Shown: piece by piece, positions 9,653-18,885 of the stretch
Layout of the letters: the number at the start of each line of letters is the position of its first letter
Numbering within the stretch: position 1 is the first letter of the stretch
Source of the DNA: UBA7396 sp964527685
Lineage (GTDB): Bacteria; Patescibacteriota; Gracilibacteria; BD1-5; UBA6164
DNA: 19,271 nt
Assembly (NCBI GenBank): GCA_964527685.1
Contig: CAZGOC010000009.1
Coordinates: 1 to 19,271, forward strand
Direction: 5' to 3'
The notes under the pieces: model-generated
Database searches by the model: none
Told to the model about the DNA's origin: nothing
The model's input: the letters and a program-made list of their open reading frames with translations, nothing else
Program-made: the position numbers and the translations under genes

Positions 9653-9775
9653 CTAGATTGAAAAAATTAACTCATTTCAACTACCAACTTTTTACAATTA
9701 AATCAAAAATTTTACTTAAATTAGTTTATACACTTTATTGAAATATGACAATATTTTTCATTTTTTTCTAAAAAA

Positions 9776-10981
9776 TTACCTCACCATAACAAACTTCTTT
9801 TTTCAAACTTGAAGTAATGTATAGTTTGTTTTATCTAAAATAATTTCAAATTTTGGATTTGATTGAATTTCATTATTTACTTTTACAGTATTTGCACTTA
9901 AAGCATCTCTTGCACTTGATGAATTATTACAAAGTCAAGATTTTACTAAAACACTAACTAAAGGAAGAGTATTATTTTCACTTTCAATATCAATTTTATT
10001 AATATCTTTTTCATCTGGAACAAGTCAATCTTTTAAAACTTTTTCAAAATATAACAAAGCATTTTCTGCATCTTCTATTGAGTGATATAATTTTACTATT
10101 TCTTTTGCTAATTCTATTTTGATATTTCTTGGATTTTCTCAACTCTCAAGTCTATCTTGAAATTTTTTTATTTCACTAAAATAAAGTGAAGTACAACTTT
10201 CAAAATACTTAATAATTAAATCATCTCAAATTTCCATAATTTTTACAAACATTTCATTTGCAGAAAAGTTTAATCAAACAAAATTTTTGTATGTTTTACT
10301 CATTTTTCTTCAATCAGTTCATTCTATTAAAGAAAAAGTCATTACATCTTGCTTTTCTTGTCATAAAGATTCTTGAAGTCTTCTTCAAGCAAGTAAATTA
10401 AAATATTGATCATTTCACCCCAATTCTACATCAGCATTTATCATTACACTATCATATCATTGCATAATTGGGTATAAAAACTCTTGTAATGATATTCTAA
10501 CTCACTCTTTATATCTTTTAGAAAAATTGTCTCTATCAAGCATTTCTGCTACAGAAAAATTTTTTGCAAGTTCTCAAACATAATTAAAATTAGTTTTATC
10601 CATCCATTCACTATTAAATCTAACTTCAACTTTATCTATATCAAGTATTTTTCAAAATTGGCTTAGGTAATCTTTTGCATTATTTAAAGTTTCTTGTCTT
10701 GTGAGCATTGGTCTTTCTGCTGTTTTGTCAGAAGTATCTCAAACTTGAGCTGTTGCATCTCAAATAATTAAAACTATTTGATGTCATAATTTTTGAAATT
10801 CTCTAAGTTTTAAAATAGGTACTGCATGTCAAATATGAATTTGGCTTCAAGTTGGGTCTATTCCAAACTTTACTCTTAAAATCTTTCAAGATTTAAGTTT
10901 TTTTTCTAAATTTGCTTTATCTATTACATTTGAAACTCACTTTTCTAGTAAATTTTTTATTATTTCATCTTTATTTATCAT
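9776..10981 (-). CDS. tyrS: Tyrosyl-tRNA synthetase
   Basis: Charges tRNA-Tyr with tyrosine in the cytoplasm. It has 401 residues, full length for the bacterial KMSK-type TyrRS. Landmarks: KFGIDPTGSQIHIGH with the HIGH motif at 49-52, in which the Gly is a TGA codon; LGHQIVLIIGDATAQVGD; the stretch ERPMLTRQE; VELGGNDQYFNLLAGR, the tyrosine-binding region; DGRKMSKTYKN with KMSK at 226-229; and a C-terminal S4-like RNA-binding region (LVSVLVKSGLCNNSSSARDAL, about 335-400). The HIGH motif alone proves TGA means Gly here and not Trp. The start lies 3 nt after the stop of the upstream cyclic-nucleotide-binding gene, so the two are translationally close and surely co-transcribed. Confidence 0.97.
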
Positions 10982-10984
10982 CTT

Positions 10985-11383
10985 TTAGTAATTATTTTTT
11001 AAATTTTCTTCAAGTCTTTGCATAATACTTTTATTTATAAGCTCACTTCAATTATTAACCATTTCTATTAAATTATCTTGAGATAATATTATAAATTCAG
11101 CATTTTCTGAAATAACTTTAACAGAAGCAACTCTTTGTTCTTCATTTAATAAAGCAATTTCTCAAAATATTTCTCAAGTAGATAATTTAGCAACTTCTTT
11201 GTTGTTTATTTCAACTAAAACTTCTCAAGATTTGATAATATATCACTTTCAGTTTGAGTCATCTCACTCTAATAAAACATATTCTCAATAACTATATGTT
11301 TCAATATCTGAATTTTTTAACATCTCGTCAACTATATCTCTTTCTATTCAAGAAAAAATTTCTAAATTATATATATTTTGCAT
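10985..11383 (-). CDS. Cyclic nucleotide-binding domain protein, 132 aa
   Basis: A stand-alone cNMP-binding (CAP effector-type) domain. The beta-roll pattern is clear: GEYVLLEGDDSNGKGYIIKSGEVLVEI, then the phosphate-binding cassette IFGEIALLNEEQRVAS with Phe73-Gly74-Glu75 and Arg84, then FIILSQDNLIEMV. Glu75 and Arg84 are the residues that hold the ribose and phosphate in cAMP-binding members, so ligand binding is plausible. The short C-terminal helix is followed by the stop. There is no DNA-binding helix-turn-helix, no kinase domain and no channel, so it is not a CRP-type regulator by itself. It ends 3 nt before tyrS. Its promoter overlaps the terminator of the upstream csoR. What it controls is unknown. 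Confidence 0.88.
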
Positions 11384-11416
11384 AAAAAATAATTAATTTT
11401 AATAAAAACTAATTAT

Positions 11417-11444
11417 TTTATAATGATTTTTTTAAAAAACTCAA
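11417..11444 (-). promoter_or_regulatory. Promoter of the cNMP-binding/tyrS operon
   Basis: Minus-strand TTGAGT (11439-11444), 16-nt spacer, TATAAA (11417-11422), 34 nt before the ATG at 11383. The -35 box is formed by the right arm (CTTGAG) of the csoR terminator hairpin, so terminator and promoter share DNA. Confidence 0.5.
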
Positions 11445-11464
11445 GAAATTTTATTTATCTTGAG
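11434..11464 (-). terminator. Rho-independent terminator of csoR
   Basis: On the minus strand a 7-bp stem (CTCAAGA with TCTTGAG, 11440-11464) is followed by TTTTTT. The left arm lies in the last codons of csoR and the TAA stop lies in the loop, an unusually compact arrangement. Confidence 0.6.
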
Positions 11465-11720
11465 CTAATTTTACAATATTTAAAATTTCTTGCATTTTTT
11501 TATCTAATTCTTTTTCATTTCAAGATCTAGCTCGAGATTTAACACAACATCATAAATGTGACTTGAGTAAATTTATATTAACTGATTTTAACAGTCATAT
11601 AACAGCAAGGTTTTGTTGTATTATATCAATGCAATATTTATCTTCTTCAATCATTTGATTAATTTTTTCAAGTGATGTTTTTGCTTTTTTTAATCAAATT
11701 AAAACTTTTTTATGGTCCAT
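11451..11720 (-). CDS. csoR: CsoR/RcnR-family metal-sensing repressor, 89 aa
   Basis: A small all-helical DNA-binding repressor that leaves DNA when it binds metal, typically Cu(I). The family core is evident: LKKAKTSLEKINQMIEEDKYCIDIIQQ, then LLKSHLGCCV. The metal ligands of copper-type members are present at the correct spacing: Cys30, His55 and Cys59 (25 and 4 apart, as in characterised CsoR). A His at position 3 is reminiscent of nickel-type RcnR, but the C-H-C set argues for Cu(I). It stands alone between its own promoter and terminator; no copper exporter or chaperone is in the window. It probably represses itself and perhaps a transporter elsewhere. Family assignment is firm; the metal is inferred. 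Confidence 0.92.
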
Positions 11721-11750
11721 TTTTAAAAAAATAATAAGTTATTAAAATCT

Positions 11751-11778
11751 ATTATAGTAAAATTTGGATTTATTTCAA
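11751..11778 (-). promoter_or_regulatory. Promoter of csoR
   Basis: Minus-strand TTGAAA (11773-11778), 16-nt spacer, TATAAT (11751-11756), 31 nt before the csoR ATG. Both boxes are close to consensus. The CsoR operator, if autoregulated, would be expected here, but I see no clear G/C-tract palindrome. Confidence 0.6.
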
Positions 11779-11782
11779 AATT

Positions 11783-11850
11783 AAAAAAATTACTAAAATT
11801 TAATCATAAATTATAGTAATTTTATCTAACAAAAATTTCATTTACCAAAA
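11783..11850 (-). terminator. 68-nt repeated hairpin element, copy B (end of the GH73 run)
   Basis: Begins 7 nt after the stop of the 70-aa gene, reading in the same direction as that gene. It matches copy A (4623-4690) at 64 of 68 positions, with the 15-bp stem and T-run intact. It would end the long five-gene run just before the csoR promoter. Confidence 0.6.
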
Positions 11851-11856
11851 AATTAT

Positions 11857-12069
11857 TTATTTTTTAAATATTTTTTTAATACTTTCAAAAAATACTTTAG
11901 GGATTTGATTATAAAAAGAAATCACTTGTTTTATTTCATTATATACTTCAACAATTTCAGTTATAACAGAAACTATTTTTAATAATTTATATAATAATAT
12001 AGATGTTAGACTTCAAATTATAATTGTAAAAAATATTAAAACTATATATAAAATTTCAATTATTTCCAT
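11857..12069 (-). CDS. Small membrane protein, 70 aa
   Basis: Not recognised. A 70-residue protein with one strong N-terminal transmembrane helix (about residues 4-27, IIEILYIVLIFFTIIIGSL) and a basic, amphipathic C-terminal half ending in KKIFKK. There is a single TGA glycine within the helix, so a standard-code annotation would lose the gene. It is the last gene of the minus-strand run, 18 nt after the thioredoxin-fold-like gene, and is followed directly by the repeated hairpin element. The layout resembles small phage-type or bitopic accessory membrane proteins, but no family is claimed. Confidence 0.7.
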
Positions 12070-12086
12070 AAGATTACTGTTAATTT

Positions 12087-12581
12087 TTAAATTTCTTCTA
12101 TTTCTTTATTTATATCTAAACTCAAGCTGTTTACAACTTTTTTTATATTTTCCTCTCAAGAAATTATTTTATAAATTTCTTTATTTTCAAAAATAACTAA
12201 ACAAGGTAGAATGTTTAAATTATACTTTTCTAAATCAACTTTTTTTTCAAAAGTATCAATTATTTTTAACTGCACACTTTGAGAAAAAGATTTAGTAAGT
12301 AAAATAGGGATAGATAACATCATTTCTTTTAAAAAATTTTCTTTAGAGTCTCACACTAAAACAATTACTCTTTTTATAAAAGTTTTTTCCTCTCAATCTT
12401 CTTTTGTTATAGTTTTGTTTGCTGATTTTAAAATAAAAGCTTCAAGTTCGGTATTGTCTTTTATCATTAAACTAGATTTACTAATTTGAGTTGCAGTAAA
12501 ATCAACTCACTTATTTTTTAATTCCACTGCTTTATCTTTTGCTTTTAATGCATTTGTTTTTAATGTATCAAAAAATCACAT
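12087..12581 (-). CDS. Thioredoxin-fold-like protein without a CxxC, 164 aa
   Basis: Start MGFFDTLKTNALKAKDKAVELKNKG, whose second codon is TGA: in the standard code this would be ATG-stop. After an amphipathic N-terminal helix, residues 75-150 look like a thioredoxin fold: a strand VIVLV, a helix, a strand LKIIDTFE, then LPCLVIFENKEIYKIISG, which has the shape of the cis-proline loop and the following beta-hairpin (Pro126), and a final helix. No CxxC pair is present, so redox activity of the usual kind is unlikely; Cys127 beside the cis-Pro is the only Cys I see. It is the fourth gene of the run. It may be a structural or chaperone-like partner. The fold call is inference from pattern. Confidence 0.65.
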
Positions 12582-12622
12582 ATTTTTTAATTATTAATTA
12601 ATATTTTTATTATATATATATT

Positions 12623-14851
12623 TTAAACTTTTACAATTTTGAGTTTATCATTTTTATATTCTCAATTTTGAACAAGTAATTTAATTCAATTTATAAATAA
12701 TTCTTTTTTAAATTTCTCATCTCAAGAAAAACCATATTTTTGTCCCTCAACATATACATTTTGATTATCTATTTTAATATCATTTAGTTTTATATCTTTA
12801 TCACTTAAGCTTAAACTATATTTTTCTTCTCAGATTTGCAATTGTTTTTTAGAATTATCAAATTTTATTTGTTTATTTCATTCTATTGTTATTCAATCCC
12901 TTAAACTTGTCTTAGTTGTTAAATTATTTAAAGCACTTTCTACTTTTTTAGAGAACTCTATTTTTTCATTTTTTTCTAAAAAAACCTTTTTTTCATTACT
13001 TAAGTTTGTCAAATCAGTTTCTATAGTTTTATTTTTTTCATTTAAAAAATTTAAAAATTCGCTATTTTCTAAAAGTTTGCTTAATGGAATATTTGCATCT
13101 AGTGATTTTCCCTTTAAATATTCCTTAACAATTTCTATACTTTTTTTAAGTCAATTTTTTAATTCCTCACTTATTTTCTTTAAATCACTTTCTCAAATTT
13201 TATTTTTTAATAAACTATCTAAATCATTATTATTTAAAATTTCTCCTATAGTTATTTTTTTAAAATCATTATAATCTCATAAATTTCAAATATTTGAAAT
13301 AAGCTCTTTCCCATCTTTATCTTTATTTTGTCTTAATATATTCAATGCTAATTGATTTGCAGAAAGAGAAGTAGTCTTGTTTTCTAATTCTTCTTGTTTT
13401 TCTTTTAATTTTTTTCCACTTTCATTAATTGAATCTTCTTGAGATTTTTTCTCTTTTCTCTCTTTTAAATCATCAAATCAAGCTTTTAAAATTTCTTTAA
13501 ATTCTTGAGTTGTTAGTTTTTTATCATCTAATTTTTTATCTATCTTTAGTTTTAGTTTTGGTTCTGTTTCTCAAATTCATTTTTCACTAAATGCATTTAT
13601 CCATAAACTTTTATAATCTTTTTCATTACTTGAGTTAAAAAATCAATTAATTTCTTTTAATTCATCTTTTAAACTATTAAAATTTAATCAACTTAAATCA
13701 GTTTCTTTAAATATATCGCTTCAAGGAATTATATTTCACTTTTCATCTTTACTTACTCAAAGATCTTTAAATCATTTTAAAATCTTAAAATTTTTAGTAT
13801 TTTCTTTTAATTCTTCAACAGGATTATCTCAATTTAATCATAAAAACATTGCTAAAAATTTTCACAAAATAGGGACTTTAAGTAAAATATCAACTAATTT
13901 TTGTGACACTTCTGATAATTTTCAAGAATTTCATAATACATTATATAATGCATCTGAAACTTTATCTCATAAATTTAATTTATTTCATAATCAAACAAAT
14001 TTTTCTCTTGATGAAATTAAATATTTAGATAATTCTTCTGGATTTAAAGGAGTTTCATTTTTAGTTGTTTTTGTAAAATCTATTTTTGAAATATCTAAAT
14101 TTTGAGGTCAATTTTCTATTAATGCTGGATTTCTAAACCAATCAATATTTGAAATAATATTTTGTTTTTGATCTTTAGTTAATCATTTTAAATTATCCTC
14201 TGTTAAAAATTTTTGATTAATTTCATCAAATTTTGAAGTATATATTCCTAAATGTTTTATAAACTCTTCCTTCATTGATAATACTCTTCAAGAATCAACA
14301 GGAGAAGAACTCAAATTATCTAAAATATTATCTACTTTTCAAGTTGATAAATTTCAAATAAAATTTCAAACTCATCAAATAACAGACTCTCATATTTTAC
14401 TAATAGGAGATTTTAATAAAGAATTTAAAAATCCAAGTTTTATAAATTCTTTATTTTGATTATCTAAAAAATCATACTTATTTAAAGCTTCATTTAATGG
14501 TTTATCTAACTCATTTTTTAAAGAAGTTAATCTTTCATTATTTATTGAAGCAGTTAAATTGTCAATATTTACAATTTTTTCAGTATTTCAAGAATTTATT
14601 TGTTCTTTTAAGTAGTTTTGATAGAGTATCTCTGCTTTTTTTTCAAGCTCAATAACTTCTCCAGGTTTTGTTCTTTGATATGTTAAAAAAATATTATTAA
14701 ATTCATTTAAATCTTTTTTAAAATTCCTTAAATCAACTTGATATTTTTCTAAAACTAATTTTAAAATCTTATTTTTTTCATCATTTTCTGATATTTCAGA
14801 ATTTTTTGTGATAGGCTTAACTTCTGCGGCTCAACTGCTTTCAAAATTCAT
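12623..14851 (-). CDS. Large hypothetical protein with coiled coils, 742 aa
   Basis: Not recognised. One continuous frame in table 25 from ATG at 14851 (MNFESSGAAEVKPITKN) to TAA at 12623. No signal peptide. Heptad-like charged stretches lie near residues 18-90, 455-495 and 595-640. Two short Gly-rich hydrophobic stretches (about 160-175, IGESVIGGVGNFIGNL, and about 325-338, VPILGKFLAMFLGL) could be amphipathic or membrane-touching helices. The last 100 residues are rich in beta-type strands (KYGFSGDEKFKKELFINGIK). It lies between the giant membrane protein (49 nt upstream) and the thioredoxin-fold-like gene (41 nt downstream). A structural partner in the same envelope complex is the simplest guess. 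Confidence 0.75.
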
Positions 14852-14900
14852 AGTTTTATTATTAATAAATAAATTTGTTTTTGTTTTTTAAAATTTTATT

Positions 14901-17900
14901 TTAAATTAAAGAAGTTCTTTTAGTAAATATAGGAGCTTTGGCAAGTATAAATAACAGTCATAATGAGTAAATTTTATGTTCAGTAGACAATCATAACCAT
15001 ATTTTTCACATATAACTTGCAGCATCAATACTTGCATTTACCACATATTTTCCTATTGAAAAAAGTATATTTTTAACATCTTGATCTATTTTAAAATCAG
15101 TTGATGTAACTTTATTTATGATATCAGAAATAGAGCTTCAAACATCCATAGCAGTTCCATATGATGCAAGTAAATTTGCTGTTACATTTACTTTTTGCAT
15201 AGGAGATAATTCACTCAGGTTTGTTTTTCATCAAGTTATTAAATAGATCTCATACACCTTTTTAAGTGAAACTTGATCTTTTGGTATTTTTGTAGTAGTC
15301 CAGACTAAATCTCATGATGCAAAAAATCATTCATACATATCATGTCAAAACTTAAGCAGTCACTCATTTTCATTTCAAATAAATGTTTGTAATACTTCAT
15401 TTTGTTCAAATCAATCACCTAATCAAGGCATTTGAAAGTTATTTCATAAGCTACGACTCTCACTTGTATTTAAAATAGATGTTGTTATGTCTTTAAAATC
15501 TCAGAGATTTTGTAATTTTTCAGATAATCATCATTTTACTTGATCAAAATCTATTTGTGACATACTAGCTATACCAGAGATTCAATTAGAAAGTAATGTT
15601 TGAGCTTTTCATTTAATTCAATCTTCAATACTCTTAAGATCCATTCATGTTCAATTTCATAGTATTCATCAAAAGTCTCAAATACTGTGAAGCTTATCAA
15701 ATATTTCAAACATACTAGGATTTACCTGAGATATATTTTTTCCTTCTTTTTTATACATAGAAATAAGTAATTTATTTCATCTTTCTACTTTTTCTTCTTT
15801 TTTTCATGCAAAAAGTTTATACCAAGGATATGATGAGGTGTGATTTCATCATGAAATACTCATCAAAACTATTTTTATGTATTTTTTTATATCTCCTTCA
15901 CTTAAGTTTGATAACTCTGGTCTTGATGGTATTGATGGTTGAATTGCATCATATATTTTATCAATATGTTTTGAGGTATTTAAATCATTGTATTTTATAT
16001 CTTTAAAATATTGTTGTTCAAAAATAATTCCTGAAAGAGATGATTCAATATTTCTCTCTAAATTATCATCACTTACTTCATTACTGGTACGAAATATTTG
16101 AAAATATATTGATATATATTGATTATATCATGGTTTCACTCTTTCTGCTATTTTTGTCTCTTGTTCTCTTGCTTGTGTTGCTAAATTTTTTGCTGTTTGA
16201 GCTGCTTGTGAGGCTATATCTCAAACTGGATTTTCTATTCAAAACATTTTGGCTAATGATGGAAATTTTTCCCACATAAGACTTTGAAAAGATAAAGTAA
16301 TTTTATCCCACCAAGCAGTTAGTTTTTCTCATAAAGATAAAACTTTNNNNNNNNNNNNNNNNNNNNNNNNNNNNNNNNNNNNNNNNNNNNNNNNNNNNNN
16401 NNNNNNNNNNNNNNNNNNNNNNNNNNNNNNNNNNNNNNNNNNNNNNAGTAGCTATATTTTTTATAGTTTGCTCATCTAGTTGAGATAAAGAAATTCAAGC
16501 TCTTTTGTTAATTTCTTCTATTTCAATATTTGATTTTTTTGCTAATTCTTCTACTTCTTTTTTATATTCTTCAATTTTTTTTGGATTTTTTTCTGTTTTT
16601 GCTTTATTTTCTAACTCTGTAATTTTTGCTTCTAAATCTACTTTAATTTTATTAATTTTTTCTTCTTCTGCTTTAAATTTATTTAAGTGTTCTTTTAATT
16701 CAGCCTCTTTTCTTCATTTATTTTTTAATTTAAAATCAGCATCAAAACTAGCTCTATATTCTCTTAATATTTTTTTAACTTCTCAAAAATTTCATGATTT
16801 CATTTCTGTTTCTAACTTTTCAAGTAGTTGTATTTTTGAGTTTAATTTATTTATTTCAGGTCAATTTCGGCTTAAATTTCACTTTAATTTATTTAGACTT
16901 TGGTTTAATTTTGCTTTTTCCATCATTAATTCTACTCAAAGAATTTTTCAAGCTCATTTTCATAACCAATTTAATCATTTTCAAGTGCTTTCAGTTATCT
17001 TACCTAAATTTCAATTATTCATTGAATTATGTAATCATCAAGTCATAAAATATCATCAAGTATTTGCTAAATATTTGTATATTTGCATACTTAAAGGAGT
17101 TTTTATAACATACCAAGTACTTCACATTATTCACATACTTCAAGATGGTTTTACCCAAGATGGGGGAGTTCTTGTAAAAGTATATCATAATTCAATTCAT
17201 CTTGAAAGTATGTATAAATCACTATATCATTCTCTTTTTAAATTTTCAATAGAAAGTCAGTTTGAAGAATCATCATTTTCAGTTGGAGTGTTTGTACTTC
17301 AAGCTAAAGCATTAGCAGGAGGAGGATTTTTTACACTATCTTCTTTTTTACTCGTCCTCTCCAAATAGCCTCTTAATGTTTCATTATTTAAAACATCTCA
17401 AATAATTTCCTTCCTTTCATTTAAAATAGCTCCATAAATATTTTTAATTCTCTCTTTATTTTCATTTAAAAATGATAAATCAAATCAACAATGATTAACA
17501 AAAAATTTCATTTTTCGTTCAGTTGTTCAATTAATAGGAATCTCTGAAATCTTAGAATTCATAAGTTTTTCATTTTTAGATAAAGTTTTCCAAACATCTA
17601 AATCTTTTTGTTTTTCTGCACTTTCTGTAGAAATACTTCAAACAACTCCTTTAAATTTTTCAAAAATAATATTATTCCAAGATTCTTTTCATTCAGTAGC
17701 ACTTCCAGTATTACTTTTTCAAGATTCTCCAGTATTTCAAGCTCAGTTTCAACTTTGAGTTTTTCAACTTTTTTTTCAATTTACAAGTCAAGTTATTGCA
17801 TTTATTCATCATCAAGCTAGTCATATTCAAGCAAAAATTCATCAAAAAAATCATTCTTTTCACCAAAAAATAGCTCAAATTACTCATAGTATTAATCATA

Positions 17901-18861
17901 AATGTAATCATCCATTTTCTATTGAGTTTTTTATAGCTCACATAGGGTCTTTACTCCAAGATGCTGCCATTTCTTGAGCTTTATTATTACTTGTAATTCA
18001 TAGAGATTGTTTTTCCTCTGCACTTAAGTTATTTAATTCCCCAAGAGTTTTTGCAGTATTTGAATCTTTTTGATTTCTAAAGTCAGAAATAAAAGTTTCT
18101 TTAATATTTTTTCACTTATTATAATATTTATCATTAAAAAATGATATTAAAAACTCTTTATCTGCTTGACTATCTGTTATTGCATTTCAAATAGTTTTGA
18201 TAAATAAATTGTATTTTTCTTCATTTTCAAAGTGAATTTTATTAAAAAACTCACTTTTGTCTTTTGATTTTTTTAATCTTTCTTTTTCTTCAGTAGGCAA
18301 ACTAGGGTCTACATCTACAGTTATATTATATTTACTTAATAGATATAAAACATATTCAGAAGTAGAAGTTTTATCATTTTTATCTAGTTTAGTATTTAAA
18401 TAACTATCTAAACTATTATAAGTTCTATATAAAAATGCTTTTTGTAAATCTTCTAAGTCAAAATAATCAGGTAATCAATTATTTAATATATTTTGAAAAT
18501 CAATAACTTCATTGCTTCAAGCTATTTTATCTTTATCTCATAAAAGAGGTTCTTTTCATTTAGTTAGTTCAATTTTTCAATTTTTTAAATTAATTGAAAT
18601 TCCCATTTTATTTAAAGATGATAGTATTCATCATAAAATAAATGGTTTATTTTCTTTTGATAAAGAGTTTAAACTTTCAATATACCCCCTAAGACTTTCA
18701 AGCGATATTTTTCCACTTTCAATTTCTTTTTTTAGTTTATTTAAATCTACTTGAGCTAGACTAGTTGCCTCTCTTCATTCAGGAGATTTTCTAGTTTCTG
18801 TAGATGGAATTGTATTTTGTCTTACAACTTCAGTAGGATTATTTGATGCTACTTCTGACAT
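14901..18861 (-). CDS. Giant glycine-zipper and coiled-coil membrane protein (gapped)
   Basis: Not recognised. From ATG at 18861 (MSEVASNNPTEVV) the frame is open for 805 residues to the N gap; on the other side a frame continues for 481 residues to TAA at 14901, so at least 1286 residues if it is one gene. The first 300 residues are soluble. Residues about 318-334 (GLHLGLILGVIGAIF) and 338-360 (FFGGIFAGIGLAGGGINAI) form two helices with glycine every few residues, a glycine-zipper hairpin almost wholly written in TGA codons, followed by a Gly/Ser-rich linker. Residues about 649-800 form a long coiled coil. The C-terminus has a short hydrophobic segment (SLGLLFILAKAPIF). It is the second gene of the run, 24 nt after the GH73 enzyme. 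That both sides of the gap belong to one gene is likely but unproven. A long antisense open frame at 16505-17368 is a shadow. Confidence 0.75.
16347..16446. other. 100-N assembly gap inside the giant gene
   Basis: Exactly 100 Ns. The minus frame is 0 (mod 3) on the right side and 2 on the left, as expected if the gap size is arbitrary. The right flank is coiled coil, whose low complexity may have broken the assembly. The flanks do not join as repeats, unlike the gap at 965. Confidence 0.95.
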
Positions 18862-18885
18862 ATTATTTTTATTATATTTTAAAAA

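Larger units (their letters stand above)
9413..9775. other. 363-nt intergenic region with nested hairpins, no gene seen
   Basis: The only gene-free stretch over 300 nt. I see no tRNA cloverleaf and no convincing reading frame. It contains the terminator-like hairpin at 9617-9652 and, next to it, a compound inverted repeat: TTTTTTAATCA (9572-9582) pairs perfectly with TGATTAAAAAA (9612-9622), enclosing a small hairpin CTTTA/TAAAG (9583-9597). The candidate promoter of the next gene lies at its left end. About 120 nt directly after the tyrS stop hold nothing I can name. Confidence 0.6.

Noticed and set aside
9413..9775. Possible tRNA or other known RNA gene
   Set aside because: No T-loop GGTTCRA box, no acceptor-length pairing and no conserved core of tmRNA, SRP or RNase P RNA could be found by eye; only AT-rich hairpins.
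9776..10981. TGA as tryptophan (Mycoplasma-type table 4)
   Set aside because: It would give HIWH for the TyrRS HIGH motif and ARWDLW for the pyruvate kinase metal site. TGG is also present as Trp in both genomes' expected positions. Glycine is the only consistent reading.
16505..17368. 287-residue plus-strand open frame, very rich in Phe, Ser and Leu
   Set aside because: It is the antisense of the coiled-coil part of the giant minus-strand gene. Its composition is what complementing Lys/Glu codons gives in AT-rich DNA. No family motif, and its minus counterpart fits table 25.
17711..17941. 76-residue minus-strand open frame with Met/Asn/Lys composition
   Set aside because: It lies in another frame of the giant gene over the glycine-zipper region, where TGA-rich codons shift into ATG-rich ones. 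It has no independent support.
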